This document shows positions 1 through 11,169 of a DNA stretch of 64,000 bases, one piece after another. Origin of the DNA: Phymorhynchus buccinoides (lineage: Eukaryota; Mollusca; Gastropoda; Neogastropoda; Raphitomidae); contig CM065680.1 of NCBI GenBank assembly GCA_017654935.2, positions 37,263,427 through 37,327,426 of the forward strand, given 5' to 3'. The position numbers and the translations under genes were made by a program. Below the pieces are notes generated by a model that did no database searches, was not told where the DNA came from, and saw only the letters and a program-made list of their open reading frames with translations. Position 1 is the first letter of the stretch. Each line of letters begins with the position of its first letter.

Positions 1-2940
1 ATTTCACAGAAACTGAGTACAAGGGGGTGGAGAGGAGCGGATTGGTGGGGGAAGAATTATGATCGTTGAAAAAAGTGTGTCTTCACAGCAGACTTGAAGG
101 AAGAAGTTGAAGGTAAGTGTCTAATATTGATGGGAAGTGTATTCCAGACAGTTGGTCCCTGAAAGGAGAAAGAACATTGACCGAAGGACTTTGTTCTGAC
201 AGAAGGAACACGGAAGAGACGAGTGTCAGCAGAAGAACGAAGTTGACGGGATGGGGTGTAGATGTGTAGAATGTCAGAAAGATATTGTGGTCCAGTACCA
301 GAGACAGAAGAGAAACAGATGGAAGCAAGCTTATAGTCAATGCGACTCTGAACCGGGAGCCAGTGGAGGGACTGCAACAGAGGAGTGACATGCTGACGTT
401 TAGATGTTCTGCAGACAAGTCTGGCGGCACTATTCTGGACCTTCTGGAGCTTGTCCAGAAGGTACTTTGGTGAGCCAGCCAAGAGACTGTTGCAGTAATC
501 CAGCCTTGAGAGAACTAACGAACAGACCAGAGTTTGTGTGGCTTCAGTGGAAAGCACGTGTCTAATCGAGCTGATCTTGCGTATTTCCAGATATGCTGCC
601 CTACAGACATTTGAAACATGCTGCTTGAAGGAAATGGTGGAATCAAAAGTCACGCCAAGGTTACGAGCCTGTGATGAGAACGAAATATCAGAACTCCCAA
701 TGCTAACAGAAGAAGGAAGAGAGGGGTGGTTTTGGAGTTTGGGAGGGGCAATGAGCAGAAGTTCTGTTTTGTCGTCATTAAGCTGCAGCTTATTCATAGA
801 CATCCATTGTTTTAAATCATGGAAACAGTTTTGAATTTTGCTAACTGCATCTGTGAGCTCAGATATAGTGCTTGACTTGTACATTTGAGTGTCGTCAGCG
901 AAGCTCTCATGCGACAAGGAGTGCTGGTCAATAACGTCAGACACAGGTCTGACGTACATAGCGAACAGTACAGGCCCAAGGACAGAGCCTTGTGGAACCC
1001 CGCAGGTGAGAGGTGTTGTAGACGAAGACAGACCATTGACAACAACTGTCTGGAAACGATCATTGAGATAAGATTTTAGCCAGGTAAGAACTGTGCCCTG
1101 AATGCCAAATGAAGTTTGGAGTCTAGAAAGCAGAATATCGTGATCGATGGTGTCAAATGCCGCGGAAAGGTCTAAAAGGGATAGAAGAGAGACTTTGTCA
1201 TCATCAAGGGCGAGAAGAAGATCATTTACAACTTTCAGGAGTGCAGTCTCTGTGCTGTGACCAGCCCTGTAAGCAGACTGGTGGGGGTCAATCAAATTGT
1301 TCTGCGTAAGATGAGCAGAAAGCTGAGCAAGTACGATTCTCTCAAGAACTTTTGCAAGGAAGGGAAGATTTGAGACAGGTCTGTAATGTTTCAGTGAATT
1401 TGGATCAAGGGATGTTTTTTTGAGCAGGGGACGAACAACAGCAGATTTGTATTCCTGGGGAAAGGTACCAGACGTGAGGGAGGCATTAACAACATTGGTT
1501 ATGTAGGGGAGCAAAACATCAATACAATCAGACAATATGGATGCAGGTGATGGGTCAAGTTCACATGATTTTTTAGGCGAACTAGCTATGACCTTTCTCA
1601 CATCATCCTCGGTCACACAACTGAAGGATGTTAAAGATTGCCCTGAAAAAGAACAATCGTTATCCAGAGGGGATGCAGTGAAGTTTGAACTGTCCAGATT
1701 GTCTCGTATTGTTTTGATTTTGGCATTGAAAAAGTCAGAGAAAAGGACTGGCAGTTCGGAAGGAGAGAAAACAGTAGGGAGCACAGCTTTACTTTTTCGG
1801 CCTAGCAAACTGTTTGTGAGCTGATACAGCTGAGCAGATGTTTTGCAATCTAGAATTTTCTCGGAAAAGAAAGACGACTGAGCATCAAACACAATTCTGT
1901 CCACATAGTGTTTCTTCTTATTAAAAATCTCCTCATGAACATGGAGGCCGGATTTGTTCCACTGCCGCTCAGCTCTGCGTCGGTCTGCCTTGGCAGCCTG
2001 GATCCTGTCGGCAGCAGCGCTGTACCAGGGGCAGGAGGGACGGCTGGTGACTTTGCAGCATTTGGCCGGGGTGTGAGTGTTGAGGGTGTCCCGAAGACAC
2101 TGGTCCAGATGATGGGGGGTGAGGGGTTGGGGCGCAGAGTCGAGGGAGGTCTTCAGGTCGTCCCTGAAGGAGGCGAGGTCGATATCAGCCAGTCTCCTCT
2201 TCTCCACGTACCTAGGCTGGGTGGAGGGCCTAGGCACAGACAGCTGGGCAACCACACAGTAGTGGTCGGATGGTAGAGTGTAGTCCACCGTGGTTGACTG
2301 GAGAAGGTTCTCCTCCGGGCGGTGCACCACCCAGTCCAACGTGTGACCACGGCGGTGAGTTGGAGTGTTGACTGACTGGGACAGCCCAAAGGTGTCCAGG
2401 AGTTTGGCGGTAGAGGGATGGGAGGGCTGGTCTAGGTGAAAGTTGATATCACCAACGATCAACAGACCACCTTTCAAGCTGTTGACATAGTCCAGAAGAT
2501 CCGAAAATTCGCCAAAGAAGTCGTTTTCGGTAAGTTTGTTTTTTCTGCTTGGAGGTGGGCGGTAGAGGGTTAAAAGATTGATGGTTTGCTGGGGGAGGGG
2601 GAGGGTGAGATGCACTAGTTCAAACGACAAATGTTGAAATGGAAAGTCGGACTGCACCTTAACATGGGAAGCTAAGCACTCTCTCATAACGATGACAATG
2701 CCGCCGCCACGTGAAGGACGAGGGAAAGAAAGAGTGCAGTATCCAGGTGGGGCCAGTCCTTTGCACTTTGCCCCATCGCCCTGAGGGCGTAGCCACGATT
2801 CTGTGATGCAAAAAAGGTCAGGGGTATTGTCCATAATAAAAGAATTTATGCCAGGGATCTTTTCTTTCTTTGCTTCAGATATATAGCGCTTCAGCAGCAA
2901 GCCACCAGTGCATGCGCAATTAATAGGCGGCAGCAAAGGG
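1..2940 (-). mobile_element. CR1/L2-group LINE, 5'-truncated, running off the left edge
   Basis: Non-LTR retrotransposon on the minus strand. The coding frame ends at 57, so bases 1-56 are the start of its 3' UTR and the real 3' end lies outside the window. The 5' end is close to 2900-2940: the usual N-terminal strand of the endonuclease is missing. Just beyond, around 2925-2945, the minus strand reads TTAACCCCTTTGCTGCCGCC, close to the end of the TTAA-flanked element at 3195-3432. A 20-bp direct repeat (GAATGCAAGAAAGTTT core) lies at about 2950 and 2998. Target-site duplication cannot be tested because the 3' flank is absent. Confidence 0.85.
57..2936 (-). CDS. L2-type retrotransposon ORF2: endonuclease plus reverse transcriptase
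   Basis: An uninterrupted frame of about 959 codons. An APE-type endonuclease comes first: catalytic Glu in ITESW (about residue 46), GDINFH (about 160), SDHY (about 222). It is followed by a reverse transcriptase with HYRPVSNLPFLAKVLERIV, the AFDTIDHDIL block, GVPQGSVLGP and the catalytic FADDTQMY (about 679-686, DNA near 883-903). The C-terminal LQKVQNSAARLV and LHWLPV blocks are typical of the CR1/L2/Rex1 superfamily. The product would nick target DNA and copy its own RNA in place. Position 2936 is a TTG codon, not a proven start; the first in-frame ATG is at 2834-2832, already inside the endonuclease, so the true start was probably lost by 5' truncation. No stop or frameshift is seen over 2.9 kb, so the insertion is young or the frame was recently active. 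Confidence 0.9.
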   Translation of the reverse strand: MLPPINCACTGGLLLKRYISEAKKEKIPGINSFIMDNTPDLFCITESWLRPQGDGAKCKGLAPPGYCTLSFPRPSRGGGIVIVMRECLASHVKVQSDFPFQHLSFELVHLTLPLPQQTINLLTLYRPPPSRKNKLTENDFFGEFSDLLDYVNSLKGGLLIVGDINFHLDQPSHPSTAKLLDTFGLSQSVNTPTHRRGHTLDWVVHRPEENLLQSTTVDYTLPSDHYCVVAQLSVPRPSTQPRYVEKRRLADIDLASFRDDLKTSLDSAPQPLTPHHLDQCLRDTLNTHTPAKCCKVTSRPSCPWYSAAADRIQAAKADRRRAERQWNKSGLHVHEEIFNKKKHYVDRIVFDAQSSFFSEKILDCKTSAQLYQLTNSLLGRKSKAVLPTVFSPSELPVLFSDFFNAKIKTIRDNLDSSNFTASPLDNDCSFSGQSLTSFSCVTEDDVRKVIASSPKKSCELDPSPASILSDCIDVLLPYITNVVNASLTSGTFPQEYKSAVVRPLLKKTSLDPNSLKHYRPVSNLPFLAKVLERIVLAQLSAHLTQNNLIDPHQSAYRAGHSTETALLKVVNDLLLALDDDKVSLLSLLDLSAAFDTIDHDILLSRLQTSFGIQGTVLTWLKSYLNDRFQTVVVNGLSSSTTPLTCGVPQGSVLGPVLFAMYVRPVSDVIDQHSLSHESFADDTQMYKSSTISELTDAVSKIQNCFHDLKQWMSMNKLQLNDDKTELLLIAPPKLQNHPSLPSSVSIGSSDISFSSQARNLGVTFDSTISFKQHVSNVCRAAYLEIRKISSIRHVLSTEATQTLVCSLVLSRLDYCNSLLAGSPKYLLDKLQKVQNSAARLVCRTSKRQHVTPLLQSLHWLPVQSRIDYKLASICFSSVSGTGPQYLSDILHIYTPSRQLRSSADTRLFRVPSVRTKSFGQCSFSFQGPTVWNTLPINIRHLPSTSSFKSAVKTHFFQRS

Positions 2941-3194
2941 GTTAAATGAAGAATGCAAGAAAGTTTACATTAACTTATTAGTTATATAAATAGATTGAAT
3001 GCAAGAAAGTTTGCACATCAGTTTTTGCATAAACAGTTTCACAGTATTTGTAGACATTTGGTCATGTCATATAATCATGGGCTTGATTTCCTCAGTACTG
3101 TCTGATGAAAAGGAAATAAAGTTGATATGTCCAAGTTTGCCTTTTTGTGCAAAAAAGTTGATGACACCCATAACTGTTGTCTCGTTTATTTTAA

Positions 3195-3432
3195 CCCTTT
3201 CGCCGCCAGCCATTTTTCAGCCAAAAAATACCATTAAACTTAACTGGGTAGAGAAAATAAAATATCTGCAATATTGCGAATTCCTCTGTGACATATATAA
3301 CATTAGGCCTATCTTTACCTCCCAAAATGAAGAAAATAGGGTCTTTGGATAACAGGTCCTGATTTGATGCCTTTTAGTGACATGGGTGTTAAACCATTGT
3401 GGTGCTAAAATGCGACATTGGCGGTGAAAGGG
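3195..3432. mobile_element. piggyBac-like MITE, family P1, copy 1 (TTAA target)
   Basis: A 238-bp element flanked on both sides by TTAA (3191-3194 and 3433-3436). The ends are inverted: CCCTTTCGCCGCCA on the left and TGGCGGTGAAAGGG on the right. TTAA duplication and ends beginning CCC are the hallmark of the piggyBac superfamily. There is no coding capacity. Two further copies lie at 24143-24823 and 28123-28338. Confidence 0.75.
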
Positions 3433-3436
3433 TTAA

Positions 3437-4660
3437 AGTTTATTGATCGGTCCATCGAACAAATGTCATTGAAGGACAAAGGTTTTAGTGACATTTACAT
3501 TTTAATTTGAATTGTTATTTCTGTTTTATGTATTGTTTTTATAGTTGTCTATATAGGGTTGACACTAATGTTACTAGGATGCATATGGAACGAGAATTTG
3601 AAATTATCAACGTTGTTTCCACCCATTGATCTTTATGCTAAGGGCGTGAGGCATTAATTTTTTTGTTCAAACCTTGCACAGCGGCAAGAGCATTCAATTC
3701 CTATGAACTTTTAAAATCATGATATCATGTAAATATTACAATTTCATAAGGTCGGAATTTGTGTAAAAACCTCTAGTCTTATTGGAGAGAATGTGTTGAG
3801 GCATGAATAAGGTTGATGTGTTTGACTGAAGGGATTACCATCTTCAGAGTTTGTTCTGCAGTCAAGTGCATATTCTTAATGTTTGTGCTCTCGATGACAA
3901 GTATTCAATCAGCAAATAGTGATTTTAGACTCATTTTATGGTCATGTTGTAAAATACAAACCAAAGTGTGGTGCAAATAGCATTTTTATCATTTTATGAT
4001 AAACTTGACTTGTCATTTCTAAAATAAATATATGACATAAATTTGTGGTATACTCTGTGTGGGGTTTTCTACTTTTATTTTAATGACATCAAATTGGGTG
4101 GCTGCTCTATCTAGTCATGACTTTATTAGAGTTGATTAGGGCTTTTTGTTGAAAAAGTCCAGATATGCATGATTTTGAAGCAAACCAGCTCATGAAACAG
4201 CAACCCAAGCTCATGGCTGAACAAAGCTATTGTTTTTACAGTATTTTGACAAGTTACATCTTTGGTTTTTCCCTTTTGTCCATTGTGATGTTTAAGAGTC
4301 TTCATATTATATCTCTGTAGACTGAATCGCATGTGCCAAAGGGCAGTGTTTTTGTGTTTGAGCATGTGTTGGGTAGATTTGCACTGTAGATTTGTTTAAG
4401 TGATATATTTTAAATATGTAACATAGTTAGGTTGCAGTAATTTTGTTTTCAACTTTAGAATCACAACTAATTATGAAATTATAAGTGATTTGTTTCTATG
4501 TGCAATGCTTTTTTTTTAACATCGTATTATTGGCATCAAGCCTCATCATTATCCAACATGGTAGGACAGTTTGTCAGGCATGCGGTAATCGTTTTTTATC
4601 TTCCTAGCTGGGTGGGTGTTCAGATGAAACTATCGGGACACCAAGGGTTAACATTGCTAA
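3437..4660. other. AT-rich intergenic DNA, nothing recognised
   Basis: No gene, RNA or clear repeat structure was found. Open frames are short and lack coding character. Confidence 0.5.
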
Positions 4661-4812
4661 AGGTCTGTGTGCACGTTAGCATTATTCACAAAATATCACT
4701 ATTTCACCATGGCAACACAGTGAGTTGTAGGCCATATTATGAGTGGCCTAACACTGTCTTGCCATGAGGGGGAATAGATATATTTTGTGAATAATGGTGT
4801 ACACAGGCCTTA
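4661..4812. mobile_element. Small fold-back element
   Basis: Inverted arms of roughly 35 bp: the left arm contains GTCTGTGTGCAC and ATTATTCACAAAATAT, the right arm ATATTTTGTGAATAAT and GTGTACACAGGC. It is about 150 bp overall with no coding capacity. The superfamily is not recognised. Confidence 0.55.
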
Positions 4813-4945
4813 ATGATCCTATTTGCATCACTACAGCTGCGTTGAACTGTGATTGTAAATGGTGTGTGTGTGTGTGTATATTGCCAATAATATATAAATC
4901 ATTATTTGGTCATTATAACATTCCTCCTCCTCAGATGGAAACTTA

Positions 4946-5113
4946 CCGTATTTTTCGGACTATAAGGCGCACCTTTGTATAAGGCGCACCCCCCCCCCCC
5001 CATTTTACCCAAATTTCAGATTTTGTTACTATATTTTCTTACTATTTCATCGGTCACATTATAGGGGTCCGAGTCTTGGAAAAAAGTATCGCCTTATAGT
5101 CCGAAAAATACGG
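4946..5113. mobile_element. TA-flanked MITE, 'CGGACTATAAGGCG' family, copy 1
   Basis: A 168-bp element with inverted ends CCGTATTTTTCGGACTATAA and its complement, flanked by TA on both sides (4944-4945, 5114-5115). A poly-C tract lies near the left end. TA duplication fits the Tc1/mariner group, but assignment to a named family would need a repeat-library search. Other copies in the window: 14288-14452, 14799-14966, about 17211-17380, and 32642-32829. Confidence 0.75.
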
Positions 5114-5115
5114 TA

Positions 5116-5850
5116 TTTAAAGAAGTATGGCTTGTTAACATTTTGTTCTGTTTATTGTGTCAAATCAGATTTTGTGTGTGTGGATTTGTTTTGTCACATG
5201 GCATTTTTACTAATTTTAATCCTTAATTCTTAATGTGTGTGCGCGTGTGCGTGTTCACTTTGAAACCTTTAAATGTCAATCTTTATCAAATTAACGTCAT
5301 ATTTAATAATAGTCTACATTGTGTAAATATTATGGTGCAGATACTCATCTGTAGAAGCCTCTACTCTCAGTCACTGAGAGCAGCCTCAAGTTGAAGTTTG
5401 TATGCGGGTCACCGCTACCCAGAAAAAAACCAAGGGACTTGATCGTGGTGGGTCAGTGTGTCTTTAACTCAGTTGATTTTAGGCTCATGTTAATAATAAT
5501 AGTACAAAATACTTTGAAATAAGACAACCTCATTGTTAAAAAAAAAAAATCATCTCTTGATACGTATTTCTGTTTTTATTCTTGTTCAGTCATTTATGGA
5601 TATGATTCTTTTTCTTATCCGTCTCTTAATTTTCCATTTTTATCTGATTTTACTCTTTTCTTTTTCCTGTTGATATCTGTCTCTGCTTTCTCTCATTCAC
5701 TCCGGGATATGAAAGGAGCGAGTCGAGCCGCATGCCGCACCTCTTTATCCCTACCCTTTTCTCTGTAGCATTACCCGATTCTATGGATTGGGTGTTTTGG
5801 CTTTAACTAATTTTACAGTCTTCTTTTTCTGGACAGTTTTTTTATATTTT
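5116..5850. other. Intergenic DNA, nothing recognised
   Basis: AT-rich sequence with short TG runs near 5175 and 5235. No gene supported. Confidence 0.4.
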
Positions 5851-6251
5851 GGTAAAGGTCAAGATGTGCCACCCCCCCCTAGCTATCTCGGTTAATTCTA
5901 TTTTTCCGTTATTGCCTTTCTTACCATACATAAAGCTGTATTTTAGGAACATTTTTAGCTAATAACCTTCTTGGAATACTAACCCGATCTCTAACCCTAG
6001 CCCTAAACCTAACCCTACAAGACGGAAAAATGCAACGAACCACAACTGTGACAAATCGCGGTGTACTGCAGTACATAGAGGGGGGTAGGGTTAGGTTTAG
6101 GGCTAGGGTAAGGGATAGGGTTAGTATTCCAAAAAGGTTATTAGCTAAAAATGTTCCTAAAATACAGCTTTATGTATGGTAAGAAAGGCAAAAACGGAAA
6201 AATAGAATTAACTGAGAAATGCAGGGGGGATGGCACATCTTTACCTTTACC
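5851..6251. mobile_element. Fold-back MITE with telomere-like internal motif, copy 1
   Basis: A 401-bp element with long inverted arms. The ends are GGTAAAGGTCAAGATGTGCC on the left and GGCACATCTTTACCTTTACC on the right. It is flanked by TATATTTT on both sides, an apparent 8-bp target duplication such as hAT elements make. Each arm contains a (TTAGGG)-like stretch: CCCTAGCCCTAAACCTAACC near 5995 and its complement near 6090. A diverged relative lies at 19284-19708. Confidence 0.7.
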
Positions 6252-8064
6252 TATATTTTTTTTATTCCACTAGTCTCAACTAATTGAAATCTTTGTTGTT
6301 GTTGACAATTGTTGTCTATTTATTTCTCTGTTTACTAATTGCAATGTATTTTCTCATCTTTTTTTGGAACCCCTGTTGATTGGCAGCTTGGTATTGTAAC
6401 GGCAGTTTTATTCTGTGATTATAAGCTTCACTCAATGAAATGAGATCTCGGCTAAACATCACATGTGAACCATCCCAGTACATGATGCTTATACAGTTAT
6501 AGCATAGTAAAAAAAAAAAGAAGAGCTTTACCATCACTTATTAAGAAATTTTTACAAAAATCTTATCAGCCACGATTTGGGACTTTTGTCGAAGTGTTTG
6601 ACAGCAGGTAAAGACTGAATCGGGTTAATTATCACAAAATTGCTGGTCTTTGTTTGACACAGGCAATTTAAATTTTTCGCAACACGCCGCTAGAATACTA
6701 GCAACGCACCAGTTGACCGTTGCTGACACACTGCTAGTATTTCAGCAACGGGCAAAATGCCCCTGAGGCCGACAGTGGTGTGGCTGCTTTCAACTCATTC
6801 AGTTAAACACACAATAACAAATTGGTTTTCAAATTTTATATTATTTCAAAGATTAAAGATACATCTACACCACTATTAAAAAACAAAGCCACTGTGATAT
6901 CCAGATGTGTTAAGATAATTGATTGAAAAGGGCCAAAATCGGTTCTCCCGAAAGAATTTCCGCTCCTTGACTGCAGTGTCCTGAGGGAATACGGAGCAGC
7001 GAGAGTTGTGTTGAAAGTGTTAAAGACCCCCCCCCCCCCCCCCCATGTCACGTGTCAAAATCACGGTTTTCACGTGTTTTCCCTCTTATAACTGGTAAGA
7101 AATCTTAAGAAATTTTCCTAGCACAAGATAGAATGTGACACGTGACGTGCGGGGTCCTGAAGCTCCTAAGTGTGATGATGTATTGCTTTACCAGTGGCAA
7201 AACGCTCTCCAGGTGGGAGCAGTCCAAATTTGACAGAGACCGTCTCTTTGACTAGAAAGCAGTACCAGTGGTGGATGGCACCGACTCCTGTTGAAAAGTC
7301 CACAAAATAGGAACTCAGTAGGCTCTGTCTGTGGAATAGTTTATACCATATTTCTCAAGGTCCTTCTCTTCTTTATTCTGATCTGTCTCACTTATTCACT
7401 TAATGATGGAAAGATGGATTGTACTTTTCTTCGTCCAAAGATCTAAAATGTCATGTGCATATTATCAACATGATTATTTATTATTCTGTTTTCATTAATT
7501 TGATTTCTGCAGGTTCTGATCCACTTCTAGGCTTTTTCCTTGTACTGGGGAACGGCATTTCCCAAAGTGTGTGCATGTACATATATTATGTCCAAATATC
7601 TTGTCAGCTTTTCTTACTTTGCTTTTAATGGCTTTAAGTTAATCTTGAATTAATTAGAAAAATAGAAACATTTAATGGTGTATTATTGCTGCTATTTTAA
7701 TGGGGGGGGGGGGGGGGGGGGGGGGAAAGAGAGAAGTAAAATGGATGAACACATCCAAGGAAACATGAGACCAACTTTTGTGGTTTTGTGTGCGTGTTTG
7801 GGTGATATGAGTTGATTCCATTTGAAATGTTTTAGTGTTGCCCAAATATCCTGACCGATAGCTTAGTTGTCTGTGTGTTTCATCTTTTTATTCTTCTTCG
7901 ATCGCTGTTTCCTGTCAATTATGAGCGCAGATGCATCATGCTGCCGTTATGCGCCTAACTAAGAAATAGGCCCAGCAAGTCCGACTTCAGCTGGAGGAAA
8001 TCTTTTTGAAAGTGTTTCTTAAAAAAAGGCAGGAGAATGGACCGGTAAGGCAGAAAGATAATAG
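6252..8064. other. Intergenic DNA with homopolymer tracts
   Basis: No gene recognised. A poly-C tract lies at about 7027-7044 and a poly-G tract at about 7702-7724. Both are guanine-rich on one strand and could form quadruplexes. Confidence 0.5.
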
Positions 8065-8815
8065 ATGACAGTAAGCAAAGGGAAAAGGCTGTGTCAGAGT
8101 GACAGATTAGAGGAAGTTACAAGCACAGAACTTCCAGAAGGTGGAGGAACTATTTATACAAAAGACCCCTGGTATCCCCACGGGGGTCTGTTTCATCTGA
8201 TTGTGATGCCGGAATATATTTTATTCAAGGGAAATGTAGAGCATGGAATTTGACCTATAAGTATATATGAACTTTGGCCCTTTAATGGCTTTATTCCAAT
8301 GGTTTATCACTGGTTGACAATAGCCTGTTGTAGGGGCTAATAGTAAATGAGAGCTGTAAACATTATCTACAATACTGGAAAACCATGGTACAGTTTAGTC
8401 TGTTGTGGAAGACTACGACTCTCAAAACTAGGGGGACTTTGCACTCATGACTGGCTCTAGTGCTGCAGCCAAAGGGATTGGTTTGCCTTTAGGGACCTTC
8501 ACTTTGGCCGAGTGAGTGGGGATGTGCCCTGGGTAAGGTGGCTCCGCTATAAACAAATTGTAGCCCAGCCCACTGGAAAAGCAGTTGTCCCCTCTGCTAT
8601 CTGGCAGTCATGGTGACAGTGGGAAACAACAGGCAGGTATACATACACTCCGGCCACAATGGGATTCTATTGTTCTCAAATAATTTTTCTCCTTTGAGCT
8701 CCTCCGAAATCGGAATGTGTCGGCTGTACGCAGTGGGGAGACCAGTGAAAACTGAAAACCGGACACATATGTACCTTACCCATTATGGCCATATGGCCAT
8801 GGAACGCAGAAGAAG
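8065..8815 (+). repeat. Dispersed repeat with (GAA)n-like tail
   Basis: Two blocks recur elsewhere. The block near 8093-8165 (AGAGTGACAGATTAGAGGAAG and following) is repeated in inverse orientation at about 12875-12965. The block near 8700-8815 (GGAATGTGTCGGCTG, ACACATATGTACCT, ending CGCAGAAGAAGAAGAA) is repeated at 13035-13150 and partly at 29270-29300. The short repetitive tail suggests a retroposon, but the family is not recognised. Confidence 0.55.
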
Positions 8816-10620
8816 AAGAAACAAACATAAACAGGAGTCAACTCTCAAACAAAACCAGATGACAAAAGTACAAAAGACACTGTATTTTATTTTCATCTGG
8901 AGTCACATAACAGAATAGACCATCATTTCCCGCATGACTGGTGCAACATTAAAAACGCTAGTCTCTCATCACTGCACGGAAACACGGGGGCGAAACAGTT
9001 CTTCACAAGACCAGCTGCAAAACCTTACCATCACCGTCGTATTTGAACGTGGGAGTAACAAGTCAAAAAGCGCACAGAGTACCGGGACAGTGAAGGAGCC
9101 AGAGAAATTGCAAACGGTTGCCTAGTCAAGAGATGGGAAGAGTATAGAAGCCAACATGATCACAGAGTTTTTGACTAAAGATAAAAAACAAAACAACAAA
9201 AACACCCATCAAAGCTTTGATAACTCACATTTCACTCCTCTCCTTATCATGCCTCTACAACAACAAAAACTTTAGATTTTCAAAATTGCTTTTACCTAAA
9301 ATGGTAAATGTTTTAAAAAAAATTAACAGAATTTAACATATAATCACATTCTGTTCTTAACTCAGACGAGCACAATGCAAATTACCGGGTGATTGAAGGC
9401 AATGATTTGGACATGTATGTGATCAAACAGGAATACGTAAATTGAAATATACACAAATGCAAGAACCAGAGTGAAACACGGGGATTATCAGATCTAAATA
9501 CTCACAGAATACACAAGGCTGTTGATAAAACAATCGTATGTTCCTATTCTGCCAATTAATTTTCTTAATAACAAAATTATACCTTCTGTGATTTTGACAT
9601 GCACACACAATACATTGATCTTTACTCCCTCTGATTACAAAGATCCTTACTTGGGCTCTGTAACAACATAGAATAAAATCAGTACCGGTACTATAACCCA
9701 ACAATTTGTTTTAAGCAACCTTTATTTCTTTGAAGCAGCATTGCTTTTGGACTTCAGTTTCTGGACAAGGTTTTTTTCTGAAATGGATTTAACTGAACAA
9801 TTTTCTGAAGGCAAGCCAACATTATTCTTGTTTGTTGCATTGACAATAAATCATCTTGTAGATTGTTTTTCCAGCAACACTGCAGACATCTAGATCTCCT
9901 AAGGGCTTTAAATTACAAAGGGGGGAATTATTAACAGCTCAGAGAACAGGGGCCTCTGAACAGAATAAAACATAACATTCACTTTCCCATTGTGGAATTT
10001 GTTGAGACGATGTTGGACATATATTGTACAATGATTTGTAACAGTAATTTCTATGGTCAGTCAGGATCTTATTAGTGGTATGACAATGTTTGCTGGATCA
10101 AAATACAAGTACTGATGTAGAAGTGCAGTTTCTCTAGTAAATTGTATCTTGATTATCTATTATTCAATTTATTGCATTTTCTAAGAAACCGGTACAACCA
10201 AAACTCATGGTTGACTCATGTTTGTGAATTTGTGCTTCAGAGAATTAAACTGGTGATAATGAAGATAAAACTAAAACAATAAAAAGTACCATATTTCAAT
10301 GCTATTTTTGGTAGTTAGAGAGTTACACACACACAAATGCTACTGCAAGGTTATGCAAAACATAGTTCCAAATGCTGTATTCTCACTAGCCTAAGTCTGC
10401 CTCACCAATATGCCCATTGACATGAAGATGATTTGGAACAGAGAAAAGCATAAATAAGCAAAATGCATGAATGAATAAAAAGTTAACTCTTTTGACGATA
10501 AACTGGCCTTGAAAATTGAAGACAGTCAACAGTGAAAAGCAATTATACTTTATTTCAGTCTTCAAAATGGAAGGCTGTGAATTTATTAATTCCTTGTTTT
10601 TTATCAATATTAAACATAAG
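8816..10620. other. AT-rich intergenic DNA, nothing recognised
   Basis: No coding, RNA or repeat feature could be supported. Confidence 0.45.
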
Positions 10621-10625
10621 GTCAT

Positions 10626-11164
10626 CAGTGTTCCCGATTACGCAGATCTGTACGTAAATTACGTACAAAGTTTAAAGTTTGACGTATACATTTTTCAGTC
10701 AATACATCATTGTGACGTACAGTTTTTCTCTCAGCCGATTGCTTGCTCAAACGTGTTCGTCGCGATCAGAATGTCGAAGCCATTTCGGCTTGCGGGAAAC
10801 GATCAACAAAATAATTATACTGGGCCTATTCTTTCACTACGTCTTGAAGCAGACGACAAAAACTATCATGAACCACAGAGTAATTTCCCTTTGTTTCTCG
10901 CCACCCATGTTGCTCGCACATGCACTGCTGCCAAGCCTAGCCCGCACGTTTCTTGGAAGCAAAAAAATGGCGCTGCTTCGCTGGATTGCAAAAACTTCGA
11001 CGCAAAGTTCTTCCAAAGACTCTGTAAGTGAGGTGACAATAACCTCGAACCAGGCTTTTATTATGGCTTATATTTTGACCCTCAAAAATTTTCAAATGAC
11101 CCTTAAAATTTGGGAGCAAAGGGTCATGATGACCCTTAAATATTTGTAAGCATGGGGAACACTG
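10626..11164 (+). mobile_element. Short hAT-like deletion derivative
   Basis: The ends are CAGTGTTCCC (10626) and GGGAACACTG (11164). CAGTG-type ends are characteristic of hAT transposons. The flanks share only GTCAT (10621-10625 and 11165-11169) rather than a full 8-bp duplication, so the superfamily call is tentative. Inside, a 19-codon frame starts at ATG 10977 (MALLRWIAKTSTQSSSKDS) and ends exactly at a consensus splice donor, GTAAGT at 11034. It looks like the first coding exon of a transposase whose remaining exons are deleted. Confidence 0.5.
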
Positions 11165-11169
11165 GTCAT

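Noticed and set aside
10516..11031. Plus-strand frame of 171 codons
   Set aside because: It starts outside and runs into the hAT-like element without domain similarity; only the short ATG-to-donor segment in another frame is suggestive.
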